Source: CAVZLD01 sp964522605 | Lineage (GTDB): Bacteria; Planctomycetota; Planctomycetia; Pirellulales; Pirellulaceae | NCBI GenBank assembly: GCA_964522605.1 | Contig: CAZFWV010000252.1 | Location: 1-10,001, forward strand | Direction: 5' to 3' | Length of the DNA stretch: 10,001 nt | Part shown: positions 1 through 7,123 of the stretch, piece after piece | Position numbering within the stretch: the first letter of the stretch is position 1 | How the letters are laid out: each line of letters begins with the position of its first letter | Program-made: the position numbers and the translations under genes | Notes under the pieces: generated by a model | What the model saw: only the letters and a program-made list of their open reading frames with translations | What the model was told of the DNA's origin: nothing | Database searches by the model: none

Positions 1-133
1 CGTGGCCTTCCTCCAGGAATGCGCGTGGACGACGACCATCACACATCGGACGGCACGGGGTTTGCGAAGAGGCGACGTGTAGCGCATGAACGACTAGTTC
101 GTCGTGGCGCTGCCAAGGTACGCCAGGAAACAC

Positions 134-147
134 CCAAGACGTCTTGG
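134..147. promoter_or_regulatory. 14-bp perfect palindrome upstream of the coiled-coil gene (candidate operator)
   Basis: CCAAGAC is followed directly by GTCTTGG, giving a perfect 14-bp dyad with no spacer. It ends 33 nt before the AGGAG ribosome binding site of the next gene. A dyad with no loop suits a dimeric DNA-binding protein better than an RNA hairpin. The placement suggests an operator or activator site for a stress-responsive gene, but no regulator is encoded nearby and one copy cannot establish function. Confidence 0.35.
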
Positions 148-180
148 TATCCATAGCTGGAATGTGAGTTCGTAACGGTT

Positions 181-185
181 AGGAG
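181..185 (+). promoter_or_regulatory. Shine-Dalgarno AGGAG that decides the start among three tandem ATGs
   Basis: AGGAG directly precedes ATG-ATG-ATG. Spacing is 0 nt to the first, 3 nt to the second and 6 nt to the third. Normal spacing of 5-9 nt favours the third ATG at 192. Confidence 0.6.
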
Positions 186-191
186 ATGATG

Positions 192-482
192 ATGAGTACA
201 CGAGAGGAATTCGTTGCGCAAATGCAGGCAAAGATCGAAGAGTGGAATGCCGCGATCGACGAACTGCAGGCGAAAGCTCGAAAGAAACAGGCTCAGGCCA
301 CGCAGGACTACCACGCCCAACTCGCTGAGCTGCAAAATCAACGGGACGAGGCAGCGGAGATGTTGAAAAAGGCGCAAAAAGCAACGGAAGAGACATGGGA
401 GGACCTGAAGACCAAGGCTGAGCGAATTTGGGATGAAGTGCAGCAGGGATTTCAGGAAACAAAAAGCATTCTTTCCGAGTGA
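192..482 (+). CDS. small coiled-coil stress protein, sll1863-like
   Basis: This is a 96-residue soluble, highly charged protein that is almost entirely alpha-helical. The N-terminus (STREEFVAQMQAKIEEWNAA) and the later segments ALAELQ-type QLAELQNQRDEAAEML and TWEDLKTKAERIWDEVQQ match my memory of the small coiled-coil proteins annotated as the sll1863-family stress response proteins. In these, a long E/K/A/Q-rich helix is followed by a Trp-containing amphipathic helix. There is no signal peptide or membrane segment, so it should be cytoplasmic. Three ATG codons stand in tandem at 186, 189 and 192. The ribosome binding site AGGAG at 181-185 directly abuts the first and is 6 nt from the third, so I prefer 192; starting at 186 would give 98 residues. 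The gene is monocistronic and converges on the lipoprotein gene with a 36-nt gap. Its biochemical role is unknown. The coiled-coil nature is certain; the family name is from memory. Confidence 0.85.
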   Translation: MSTREEFVAQMQAKIEEWNAAIDELQAKARKKQAQATQDYHAQLAELQNQRDEAAEMLKKAQKATEETWEDLKTKAERIWDEVQQGFQETKSILSE

Positions 483-518
483 GCCCACTTCCTTCGTCCG
501 ATTGCTTCTTGTGATCCC

Positions 519-1082
519 CTAGTGCACCGCATTGGGAAAAAATGTCTCGAATTGGGGCATGCTCCGAAGGAATGCCTCAATTTCTGTTCCGTCTTTCGGT
601 TTCGGTGTCAGATCGCGCGTATCCTTGTTTACTTGCGTTACGTCGAACCCCTTATCCGAAAGAGAGAGGAAGAAGACCCGACCTTCGTTCAAGTCGTATT
701 CTCGGCTGGCAATCACAACGTGTTCGACTTTGCCCGCATTGCCAGCAATCGATTTCGCTTCGAACGCGACTTCCGATGTACCGTCCGGCAGGTAAATCCT
801 CCCGTGAATCCGCGTTTCGGGCGGCAGACCACCGCTTCCAGAACCACCGCCTCCGCCTGCCCTTTTGAAAGTCGGCACAATCAAGAACACGACTTGGTCG
901 TCGATCCATCCGTGACTTGTCGTGATGGGCGGTAGGTCATTCCGATCACGAAAGATGACCGAATCCCAGACCCCGCTGTCATGAGTCGCGGTTGGGGCCA
1001 ACACCGGACTTTTACCGCATCCAGTCGCGAATCCCGCAAAAAGCAGAATAACGACCAGCACGTAATTCTTCGGGCTGAACAT
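519..1082 (-). CDS. small lipoprotein of an unnamed family, last gene of the sigma/kinase operon
   Basis: The 187-residue product starts with a short basic n-region (K5), a hydrophobic core (YVLVVILLFAGF, 7-18) and a lipobox-like ATGC with Cys22. It is therefore probably an exported, lipid-anchored protein. The mature part has an SHGW motif (56-59), a beta-rich segment, a GGGGGSGSGG linker (76-85), a strand ending in FDVTQV (146-151) and a C-terminal EIEAF...FFP segment (167-183). I do not recognise a named family. The same landmarks recur in order in the second half of the 5684-7123 product, so the two look paralogous. The start is supported by GAGGAG (complement of 1093-1098), 10 nt upstream. 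The gene follows the kinase stop by 32 nt, so co-transcription is likely. By position it could be an output or sensor partner of the kinase, but that is inference only. Confidence 0.8.
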   Translation of the reverse strand: MFSPKNYVLVVILLFAGFATGCGKSPVLAPTATHDSGVWDSVIFRDRNDLPPITTSHGWIDDQVVFLIVPTFKRAGGGGGSGSGGLPPETRIHGRIYLPDGTSEVAFEAKSIAGNAGKVEHVVIASREYDLNEGRVFFLSLSDKGFDVTQVNKDTRDLTPKPKDGTEIEAFLRSMPQFETFFPNAVH

Positions 1083-1114
1083 CCTGAAGAAACTCCTCTA
1101 TTCACCTTTGATCA

Positions 1115-4100
1115 TCAGAAATCGAGATTGACCTTGGCAAGCTGTTGTCGGATCTGAGCAAGATTCCACAGGTGAATATTCGTATCGGAAGCAGCAAATA
1201 GGAGTCCGCCGTCCTGACTGAAGCAGCAATCATGGAACCCGGCACTTCCGGGTGCCGTCACAACGGCGATTTCACTTCCCGTTCGAACATTCAGTAGCGC
1301 CAACTCAAACCGCGAATGGGCTGCTGCAAGGAGCATTCCATCCGGCGAGTAGGCAAGTGGTCCCGGCCAATCGTCCTGCACGTGACGCGGCACGCGAAAG
1401 ATGGTTTCCCACGTCCCCACGCGCCAGACGGTATGATGTCTTGGGGTGCTGGCCGCCAAGTACTTGCTATCCGGACTGAAAACAGCATTTGTCTTGGACT
1501 CGGAGGGCTCCAGCGCCTGTGGCGTTATGCGGCTGCCGGTCTGTGCATCCCAAACATGAATCCCGCTTCCCCCCCAGGTTGTCGTAGCGATCCATCGGCC
1601 ATCGGGACTGATTTCGACGTGATCCAGCCCCGGATGTGGGCCGACGAGGATACGTTCCGACGGATTCGGCAAGTTCACGATGATCCCTCGAGAGCCATGC
1701 GTATGATCGCGAAACGCTGCGATGGCTCCGTTAACGGTCAGGCTAATCCACGACGCTTGAGGATCGTGAAGCGTTTGCGGGTCCAGGAAGCGCGGCTCCG
1801 TTGTGCCACTGTCGGCGGGAAGTTCCATTGGATAGATTCGCAAGCCGTTGGCGTTGCTGGTCAACAACGCACGACCGTCGGGAAGAAACCTGGCATCCTT
1901 GGAAGTCCCATCTTCCCGCCGAACGGCCGGTAGGAAAGCCACGACCTTTCCCAGAGGGATATCCCAAATCTCCACGCCGTCATCTCTCGCTGAAGCGAGC
2001 CAGCGGCCTGTCAAGTCGACGTCGACGCTCCATCTTCGGGTCTCTCCGGATGGACTGCGAAAGACCTTCATCGGGATGTCGCGCGTGACCTCCCACAGAT
2101 GAAAGTGATCCAAATCGTTCATTCCAAGGAAGCGGCCATCGGGATGGCTGAAACTACTCTCAAGCAGTCGAGTCGACTCGGTCCGCAGAAGTTGCTCGCC
2201 TGAGCTCACCTCCCAAAACCGAGTTGTACCGTCCCAGGCTTGAGACGCGAGTAGGTCGCCCCGGGGCGAGAAGTGCAAGCGGTGAACACGACCGGTATGC
2301 CCTTTGAAGACGCGCACCGGTCGAAGCGGATCGGAGAGCTGCACGAGCGAAAGCGACCCATCTTCGCCACCAACCGCCATTTGACTGACGCGCGGGTGCC
2401 AGGCAAGACCCCAAATCACGGTATCGAACTGGATCTCGCGTGCGCTCCAATCGTCGGTGTTCACAACTTGAATGGATCGGCGACCCGCTAGAAGAACCGC
2501 AATTTCGCCCTGCTCTGCTCCCACACAGACGTTGCGTGTCACCTCGGGCAGATGGACTTCGCGAATCTTCTCGCCATGCAGAACATCGTACACGGCCAAC
2601 GAACGTCCATTAGCCAAAACAATCCATGTGCTCTTCCGGTTAAAATCAAAAGTAGCCGTCGTCCCCAGCTTCACGTCGGGCTCGATCAAAAGAGTCGCAC
2701 TGGAAGTATCCCACACGCGCAGAGCGTTGCCGGTCTTTTCGCGATACTCTACGGCAAGGTATTTTCCGTTGGGACTAAACTGCATCTGCAAGACGGAACG
2801 GCCGTCCGCCGGCACCGGAATCCGGCAATATTCAACATTATCCTGTACGCCGCGAATGCTGATGTTCCCCTCTCGATCCGCCTGCGCATAGCGAGAGTAT
2901 GTCGGATTGAAGGTGACCTGAAGCGTCCATGGTTCGTCGACCTTCCAGGATCTCACCATTCGAATATCGGTCAGCGACATCGCGGCGATGGCGGCGTTCC
3001 GTAGTTCCACCACCTCGGCTTGAATCTCGGAATCCTCCCAGCCCAACTCGGGAAGGACTTGAGCGGCGTTTGCCACGTCATTGATACTGGTGAAGTTCCG
3101 GCCTGGCCGACCGCTCCAGCGAGAGGCTTCGGCGCTGGTTCGCAGGGCGCGATAGAGCCGCTGTGTGGCGATCTGCTGACTCGCGGCCAGCTCCTGCGCT
3201 TGCCTGGCGGTAACGTATCCGAAAACCAGAGCGCCAACAGTGACGACGCATAGCAGCATCATGACACAGGCCGCAAGCATCGCCTGTTGCGGATTGCGTC
3301 GAGCCCATCTCCAGATCCGTTCTCCGACCCCGATCCGGCGCGCTCGAATCGGATGATCATCCAGAAACAGCCGCAAGTCTTCGGCCATCTGTCGCGCCGA
3401 CTGATATCGAGCGAGCGGCTCCTTGTCGACCGCCTTCAGGATAATTGTCTCCAGATCCTGCGGTATCTGAGGGTTCAAGCTTCGTGGCTTCGCCAATTCG
3501 ACGTGACAAATGTCGCGTACGAGTTTTGCGCGATCCGATGCGCGGAAAGCGCCGTGCAATGTGCACAATTCGTAGAGTGTGAGTCCTAATCCGTACACAT
3601 CACTGCGCGCGTCGGCCCGTCCGCCAAATCGCTCGGGAGCCATGTATCGGAGGGTCCCAAGGACGTCACCGGAGCGAGTTAGATCGCCGTCTTCATCCTT
3701 GGCCAGTCCAAAGTCCGTGACCCATGCAATCCCGGCAGTGTCGAGTATGATGTTGGAAGGCTTGATGTCACGGTGCAAGATTCCGTGGCTGTGAGCGTAT
3801 GCCAGCGCCTCTGCGATCTGAGAACCCACCTTGGCCACGCGACGAAGATAGTTATCCGGCCGATCCGTCGAATCGCGCAATTCCGCCGAGATGGAATGCG
3901 ACGGTTCCGTCGGCCGCTCATCCACCGACTGCGATCTCCCCGTGTATTCCTGCGAAATAACGGTCTCGTTTCCCGTGCCCGAAGTCGGGTCAATGCGATC
4001 CTGAGACGTCGATATTGCCCGTTCGATCGCACTCGATTCGGTGGCCTGCCGCTCCGTAAGACAATCGCGCGAGGATGACTCAATCGCCTCGACTTCGAGT

Positions 4101-4831
4101 GCCTCGAACTGCCCCGATGCCAAACCTAACGCCACGGTCTTGCCTAGATCTTCACGGTTCGATGCTGCGGTCTCGCGGTCCAAATCTGGATCACCCGACA
4201 TCATCGGGCGAATGCGTTGAAGCTCATCGAAAACCACATCGAGATTCTGTCCGCGAATGAACTGCATCGCGTAGAAGTGGTAATGACCATCCGAACCGAT
4301 TTCAAAGACGGGCACGATATTCGTGTGGTGCAGCCTTCCAGCGACACGAGCCTCCAGATAGAAACGTTGGAGTCGGATCTCATCGACATCGGGCCCATTC
4401 GCAAGCACCTTCAGCGCAACGCGGCGCCGCATCGTCCGATGCTCTGCCTCGTAGACAACCCCCATGCCACCACGACCGATCTCACACAAGATGCGGTATT
4501 CACCGATCTGCTGCGGCGTGTGTTTCCACGTCGGAGTCGCAGCTTGGCGACCAAGATATTCGCCACCCTTTTCCAGCTTGGCCAGCGTGGGAAACACTTC
4601 GAGGATCTCGGCCGCCCACTGGGGGTGCTTGGCCGCGTACTCGCTGATCGACGGATACTCACCACGGCGAAGTCGGGCGAGGAAGGAATCCGCGAGCGCA
4701 TCGATTGGATTTCGATCCTCGTCGGCGGGGGAATTGTCCTTGGGATCCGGTGGCCGGGGTGGCAACATTTCGTGACTTCCCGAAAGCGCGTGATACGTGG
4801 CGACTCGACGTGGCAATTGGACGTGGCTCAT
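1115..4831 (-). CDS. membrane Ser/Thr protein kinase with C-terminal WD40-type repeats
   Basis: This 1238-residue protein starts with a planctomycete-type N-terminal segment (PSISEYAAKHPQ, 60-71). A Hanks-type kinase domain follows: glycine loop GRGGMG (119-124), ATP-anchoring Lys141 in VALK, catalytic HRDIKPSN (353-360), DFG (373-375) and APE (398-400). All key residues are present, so it should be active. A polar S/T/E/D-rich insert of about 120 residues (about 205-325) interrupts the kinase fold between the hinge region and the helix before the catalytic loop. After DHPIRARRIG...RWARRNP comes one transmembrane helix (about 517-541). The C-terminal part (about 624-1230) holds roughly ten WD40-like blades with (F/Y)SPDG...(V/L)WD motifs, for example FSPNGKYLAV (685-694), FSPRGDLLAS (854-863), ISPDGRWIAT (1074-1083) and YSPDGMLLAA (1161-1170). 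This predicts a cytoplasmic kinase and an extracytoplasmic ligand-binding or scaffold propeller. The ATG overlaps the sigma-factor stop as ATGA, which implies translational coupling. Met22, at 4768, has GGGAAG 7 nt upstream and is a possible alternative start. Substrates are unknown; the sigma factor and the lipoprotein are candidate partners. Confidence 0.93.
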   Translation of the reverse strand: MSHVQLPRRVATYHALSGSHEMLPPRPPDPKDNSPADEDRNPIDALADSFLARLRRGEYPSISEYAAKHPQWAAEILEVFPTLAKLEKGGEYLGRQAATPTWKHTPQQIGEYRILCEIGRGGMGVVYEAEHRTMRRRVALKVLANGPDVDEIRLQRFYLEARVAGRLHHTNIVPVFEIGSDGHYHFYAMQFIRGQNLDVVFDELQRIRPMMSGDPDLDRETAASNREDLGKTVALGLASGQFEALEVEAIESSSRDCLTERQATESSAIERAISTSQDRIDPTSGTGNETVISQEYTGRSQSVDERPTEPSHSISAELRDSTDRPDNYLRRVAKVGSQIAEALAYAHSHGILHRDIKPSNIILDTAGIAWVTDFGLAKDEDGDLTRSGDVLGTLRYMAPERFGGRADARSDVYGLGLTLYELCTLHGAFRASDRAKLVRDICHVELAKPRSLNPQIPQDLETIILKAVDKEPLARYQSARQMAEDLRLFLDDHPIRARRIGVGERIWRWARRNPQQAMLAACVMMLLCVVTVGALVFGYVTARQAQELAASQQIATQRLYRALRTSAEASRWSGRPGRNFTSINDVANAAQVLPELGWEDSEIQAEVVELRNAAIAAMSLTDIRMVRSWKVDEPWTLQVTFNPTYSRYAQADREGNISIRGVQDNVEYCRIPVPADGRSVLQMQFSPNGKYLAVEYREKTGNALRVWDTSSATLLIEPDVKLGTTATFDFNRKSTWIVLANGRSLAVYDVLHGEKIREVHLPEVTRNVCVGAEQGEIAVLLAGRRSIQVVNTDDWSAREIQFDTVIWGLAWHPRVSQMAVGGEDGSLSLVQLSDPLRPVRVFKGHTGRVHRLHFSPRGDLLASQAWDGTTRFWEVSSGEQLLRTESTRLLESSFSHPDGRFLGMNDLDHFHLWEVTRDIPMKVFRSPSGETRRWSVDVDLTGRWLASARDDGVEIWDIPLGKVVAFLPAVRREDGTSKDARFLPDGRALLTSNANGLRIYPMELPADSGTTEPRFLDPQTLHDPQASWISLTVNGAIAAFRDHTHGSRGIIVNLPNPSERILVGPHPGLDHVEISPDGRWIATTTWGGSGIHVWDAQTGSRITPQALEPSESKTNAVFSPDSKYLAASTPRHHTVWRVGTWETIFRVPRHVQDDWPGPLAYSPDGMLLAAAHSRFELALLNVRTGSEIAVVTAPGSAGFHDCCFSQDGGLLFAASDTNIHLWNLAQIRQQLAKVNLDF

Positions 4832-5442
4832 TCACGTTCCAGCAGGCTTCGCAGCCTCTTGACGGCGCGAACATAACGGTTGCTGGCGGCCGATTCACTG
4901 ATCTGCAAAACTTGCGCCGCCTCGGCATTACTGAGTTGCTCGAAATGCCTCAACGCCAACACTTCGCGGTCGACCACATCCATCGAGTTGAGAGCTTCCT
5001 CCAATTGCAGCCTCGTCTCCGCCCGTACGGCGGCTTGGCTGGGAGTGGTTAGCTTGCCCGCCAACCGGGCAGCCAGCGCGGCGGAAGATGCCTCGGGCGT
5101 TGGGCCGTGATACATGGAGAACTCGCGTGACACATCGCGCGCCTTGACACCAAGATGCCTCCGGTGTAATTCGCAGAGCTTCTGCATCGTCAGAAATCTC
5201 AGCCACAGAAAAAACGGCATTTTGGATTCGCACACGTACTTCTCGAAACGGACGGTGGCCTCCAGGAATGCCTCCTGAACTACGTCGTGTGCATCGATTC
5301 GTCCCCGCAAACGTGAATCCATCCGAAGCCGCACCGCACGAGTGAGCCGCTCCTCTGCTCGCGACAGCAGATCCCCGAACGCGCCAGCATCGCCGGAAAT
5401 TGCCCGCTGTACCAGTTGGGATGTCTCGGCATCGTCGAACAT
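4828..5442 (-). CDS. ECF-type RNA polymerase sigma factor, planctomycete type
   Basis: This sigma-70 family factor of the short ECF class is about 204 residues from the preferred ATG. Using the longer 213-residue numbering, sigma region 2 covers about 16-108 and includes the DVVQEAF core-binding segment (62-68) and the aromatic FFLWLRFLT stretch (86-94). A variable linker follows (about 110-150). Region 4 covers about 155-210, with a helix-turn-helix in SNAEAAQVLQISESAASNRY (180-199). No extra domain or anti-sigma gene is visible. Together with the coupled kinase downstream this fits the planctomycete arrangement of an ECF factor paired with a Ser/Thr kinase, where control may be by phosphorylation; that role is inference from context. 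Start choice: ATG at 5442 gives a typical N-terminus (MFDDAETSQLV) with GGAAG about 9 nt upstream. A TTG at 5469 would add nine residues and has AAGGGG 7 nt upstream. The gene is first in the minus-strand operon and ends in an ATGA overlap with the kinase. Confidence 0.9.
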   Translation of the reverse strand: MFDDAETSQLVQRAISGDAGAFGDLLSRAEERLTRAVRLRMDSRLRGRIDAHDVVQEAFLEATVRFEKYVCESKMPFFLWLRFLTMQKLCELHRRHLGVKARDVSREFSMYHGPTPEASSAALAARLAGKLTTPSQAAVRAETRLQLEEALNSMDVVDREVLALRHFEQLSNAEAAQVLQISESAASNRYVRAVKRLRSLLERE

Positions 5443-5605
5443 TGGGTAGCAACTTCCGAGGAAGAGCAAGAAACAGCCCCTTTCAGGGGGACGACTCTTA
5501 GTCTAACTGCGCGCAGGACTCATCTGGCCACAGAGGAGCTCCGATTTTGTTCCGTGCGGGACAGTCAAGTCTGAGATTTATTCAGTGCTGCGAACCAGCC
5601 AGGGC

Positions 5606-5617
5606 GCAGTTAACTGC
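5606..5617. promoter_or_regulatory. 12-bp perfect palindrome in the mddA leader
   Basis: GCAGTT is followed directly by AACTGC, a perfect dyad centred 72 nt upstream of the mddA ATG, in the gap between divergent transcription units. A second dyad lies 6 nt further on. It could be an operator for mddA or for the divergent sigma operon. No regulator is identified. Confidence 0.3.
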
Positions 5618-5623
5618 AAAGAA

Positions 5624-5635
5624 GGCCGCGCGGCC
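5624..5635. promoter_or_regulatory. 12-bp GC-only palindrome/hairpin in the mddA leader
   Basis: GGCCGC is followed by GCGGCC, a perfect dyad. With the flanking AAGAA (5619-5623) and TTCTT (5639-5643) it can fold into a longer stem with a 3-nt bulge (ATC) and a GCGC loop. This could be a binding site or an RNA hairpin in the 5' untranslated region; the sequence alone does not decide. Confidence 0.3.
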
Positions 5636-5683
5636 ATCTTCTTCGGCGATGTCACGAGCACTTTCCTTCCTGGGGAACAAACC

Positions 5684-7123
5684 ATGAAAAGATGGACCGT
5701 CCTGATTTACGCGATCGGTTGCTACGCTGGCTTTCTCGCGATCTTCCTCTATCTCGCCGGCTGGCTGGGCAACTTGGTCGTCCCACAGTCGATTGACCAG
5801 ACCGGAAGTCGTCCGGGGCAACTCGCGGCGTTCACCAATCTGCTGCTGGTCGCGCTTTTTGGCGTGCAACATTCGGTCATGGCGCGGCCCAAATTCAAGA
5901 AACTGTGGACCCGCATCATCCCCAAGCCGGTCGAGCGTAGTACCTACGTACTCTGCACAAATTTGGTATTGTTGGTCCTCTTTTGGCAATGGCAGCCGAT
6001 GGAGGGTATGGTCTGGGACTTGAACCACCCTCTGGGACGCGCGGCGGTCTATGGACTGTACATCGCCGGCTGGCTAACCGTGCTGGTGACGACATTCCTG
6101 ATCAATCATTTCGACTTGTTTGGGCTGCGTCAAGCATGGCTCTACTTTCGCCGCCAAGCCTATACGCCTGTTCCGTTTGCGACTCCGGGACCTTACCGCT
6201 GGGTACGTCATCCTCTCTATATCGGTTGGTTCATGGCGATCTGGGCCACGCCAGCCATGACGGTGGGACATCTGCTGTTCGCGTGCGGGATGACGGTCTA
6301 TGTCCTAATCGCGATCCGTTTTGAAGAGCGGAATCTGTTAACGTTTTATGGGCCACGTTATGCAATGTATCGAAGTCAAACCCCGATGTTGATTCCTTTC
6401 GCCACCAGAGTACGGACGGAGCACGGTCCTGCTGCGATGCGCGAAACACCAAGCCTCGCGAAGTGGAAGCAAGCGATTACAAATCTCTTCACGCTGGTGC
6501 TGGTGAGCACAATGCTAACCACCGGGTGCGGTCGTTCAGAAATCCATACCAGTTCACATGGATGGTCCGCGCAGGATGCTCCCCTTGGATGCGGAAAGCT
6601 GGTTTCCTTCACAAGAAGAGAGCAAACGAATGCCAACAGTCCGCGACAATCGCTCTGCCACGTCTGGTTAGTTTACCCAGAAGTAGACACAGGCGCGAAG
6701 CCACTCCTCGGCAGTGGTCAGTCCTCCTCTGGCGGTGACGTACCGTATTATCGGGTGCACTGGAGGTTCCGAAAGAAAGGTGAACTAAGAGAGAAGCAGG
6801 TTGAATTGCGATTCGACACGGCCTCGCATAGGCTGTCGATCGAGGGCCGGACGGTCCAACGAGCCATCACGGATGCCAACGAACCGACTACGATGCCGCC
6901 CGTGGTTGAAAGAACAGCGCCTGGCAAACAGCCATTCTCACTACATAACTCCAACCTATTCCTGGTCACACTGACCCCTGATTACGATATTTCCCAAATC
7001 CACCAAGGTGATGAATACATTACGGGCACGGTATCCAGTGACGACCTGAGGCGTTTGCAGCAGACAGCGCGCGGGCTGCAGAGAACGACCGACTTCAACA
7101 CATCACCGTCGAGGAGGATATGA
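5684..7123 (+). CDS. mddA: methanethiol S-methyltransferase (MddA) fused in frame to a lipoprotein-like domain
   Basis: The first about 250 of 479 residues are a complete MddA-type enzyme of the isoprenylcysteine methyltransferase/NnrU-like superfamily. MddA enzymes methylate methanethiol with S-adenosylmethionine to give dimethyl sulfide in the inner membrane. Visible landmarks are the N-terminal membrane helix with GNLVVPQSID (29-38), FGVQHSVMARP (59-69), ERSTYVL (84-90), LINHFDLFGLRQ (139-150), the cofactor-site motif RWVRHPLYIG (172-181) and EERNLL...YRSQTPMLIP (214-238). At least five hydrophobic segments are present. Standalone MddA proteins end soon after that last motif. Here the frame stays open through Met252 (MRETPSLAKWKQ), a hydrophobic stretch (268-278), a lipobox-like TTGC with Cys282, SHGW (291-294), a Gly/Ser-rich stretch and LFLVTLTPDYDISQI (425-439). 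This part resembles the 519-1082 lipoprotein and looks C-terminally frameshifted, since its expected end is in the next frame. The ATG at 5684 has GGGGA 7 nt upstream. An in-frame GTG at 5585 would add 33 residues unlike the family and is rejected. Confidence 0.88.
   Translation: MKRWTVLIYAIGCYAGFLAIFLYLAGWLGNLVVPQSIDQTGSRPGQLAAFTNLLLVALFGVQHSVMARPKFKKLWTRIIPKPVERSTYVLCTNLVLLVLFWQWQPMEGMVWDLNHPLGRAAVYGLYIAGWLTVLVTTFLINHFDLFGLRQAWLYFRRQAYTPVPFATPGPYRWVRHPLYIGWFMAIWATPAMTVGHLLFACGMTVYVLIAIRFEERNLLTFYGPRYAMYRSQTPMLIPFATRVRTEHGPAAMRETPSLAKWKQAITNLFTLVLVSTMLTTGCGRSEIHTSSHGWSAQDAPLGCGKLVSFTRREQTNANSPRQSLCHVWLVYPEVDTGAKPLLGSGQSSSGGDVPYYRVHWRFRKKGELREKQVELRFDTASHRLSIEGRTVQRAITDANEPTTMPPVVERTAPGKQPFSLHNSNLFLVTLTPDYDISQIHQGDEYITGTVSSDDLRRLQQTARGLQRTTDFNTSPSRRI

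Noticed and set aside
39..488. Minus-strand frames of 149 and 122 codons opposite the coiled-coil gene
   Set aside because: Low-complexity Leu/Ser/Phe-rich antisense translations of an E/K/A/Q-rich coiled coil; no start context.
478..489. Hairpin between the convergent genes as a terminator
   Set aside because: AGTG/CACT is only a 4-bp stem with no strong T-tract; too weak to call.
1316..1933. 205-codon plus-strand open frame opposite the WD40 region
   Set aside because: Complementary shadow of conserved repeat-coding sequence; composition (Arg/Pro/Gly/Ser-rich) is unlike a real protein.
4217..4876. 219-codon plus-strand open frame opposite the sigma/kinase junction
   Set aside because: It lies wholly opposite two strongly supported genes, has no recognisable domain and reads like the complement of their coding sequence in GC-rich DNA.
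5477..5490. CCCCT/AGGGG hairpin upstream of the sigma factor as a regulatory RNA element
   Set aside because: A 5-bp stem with a 3-nt loop is too small to support without conservation data.
5585..5683. GTG at 5585 as the mddA start
   Set aside because: The extra 33 residues run through two palindromes, do not resemble the MddA N-terminus, and the ATG at 5684 has a good ribosome binding site.
7042..7120. Classic X-XXY-YYZ slippery heptamer for -1 programmed frameshifting
   Set aside because: None found in the frame-0 codons of the overlap; only the AGG-AGG pair remains as a weak recoding candidate.
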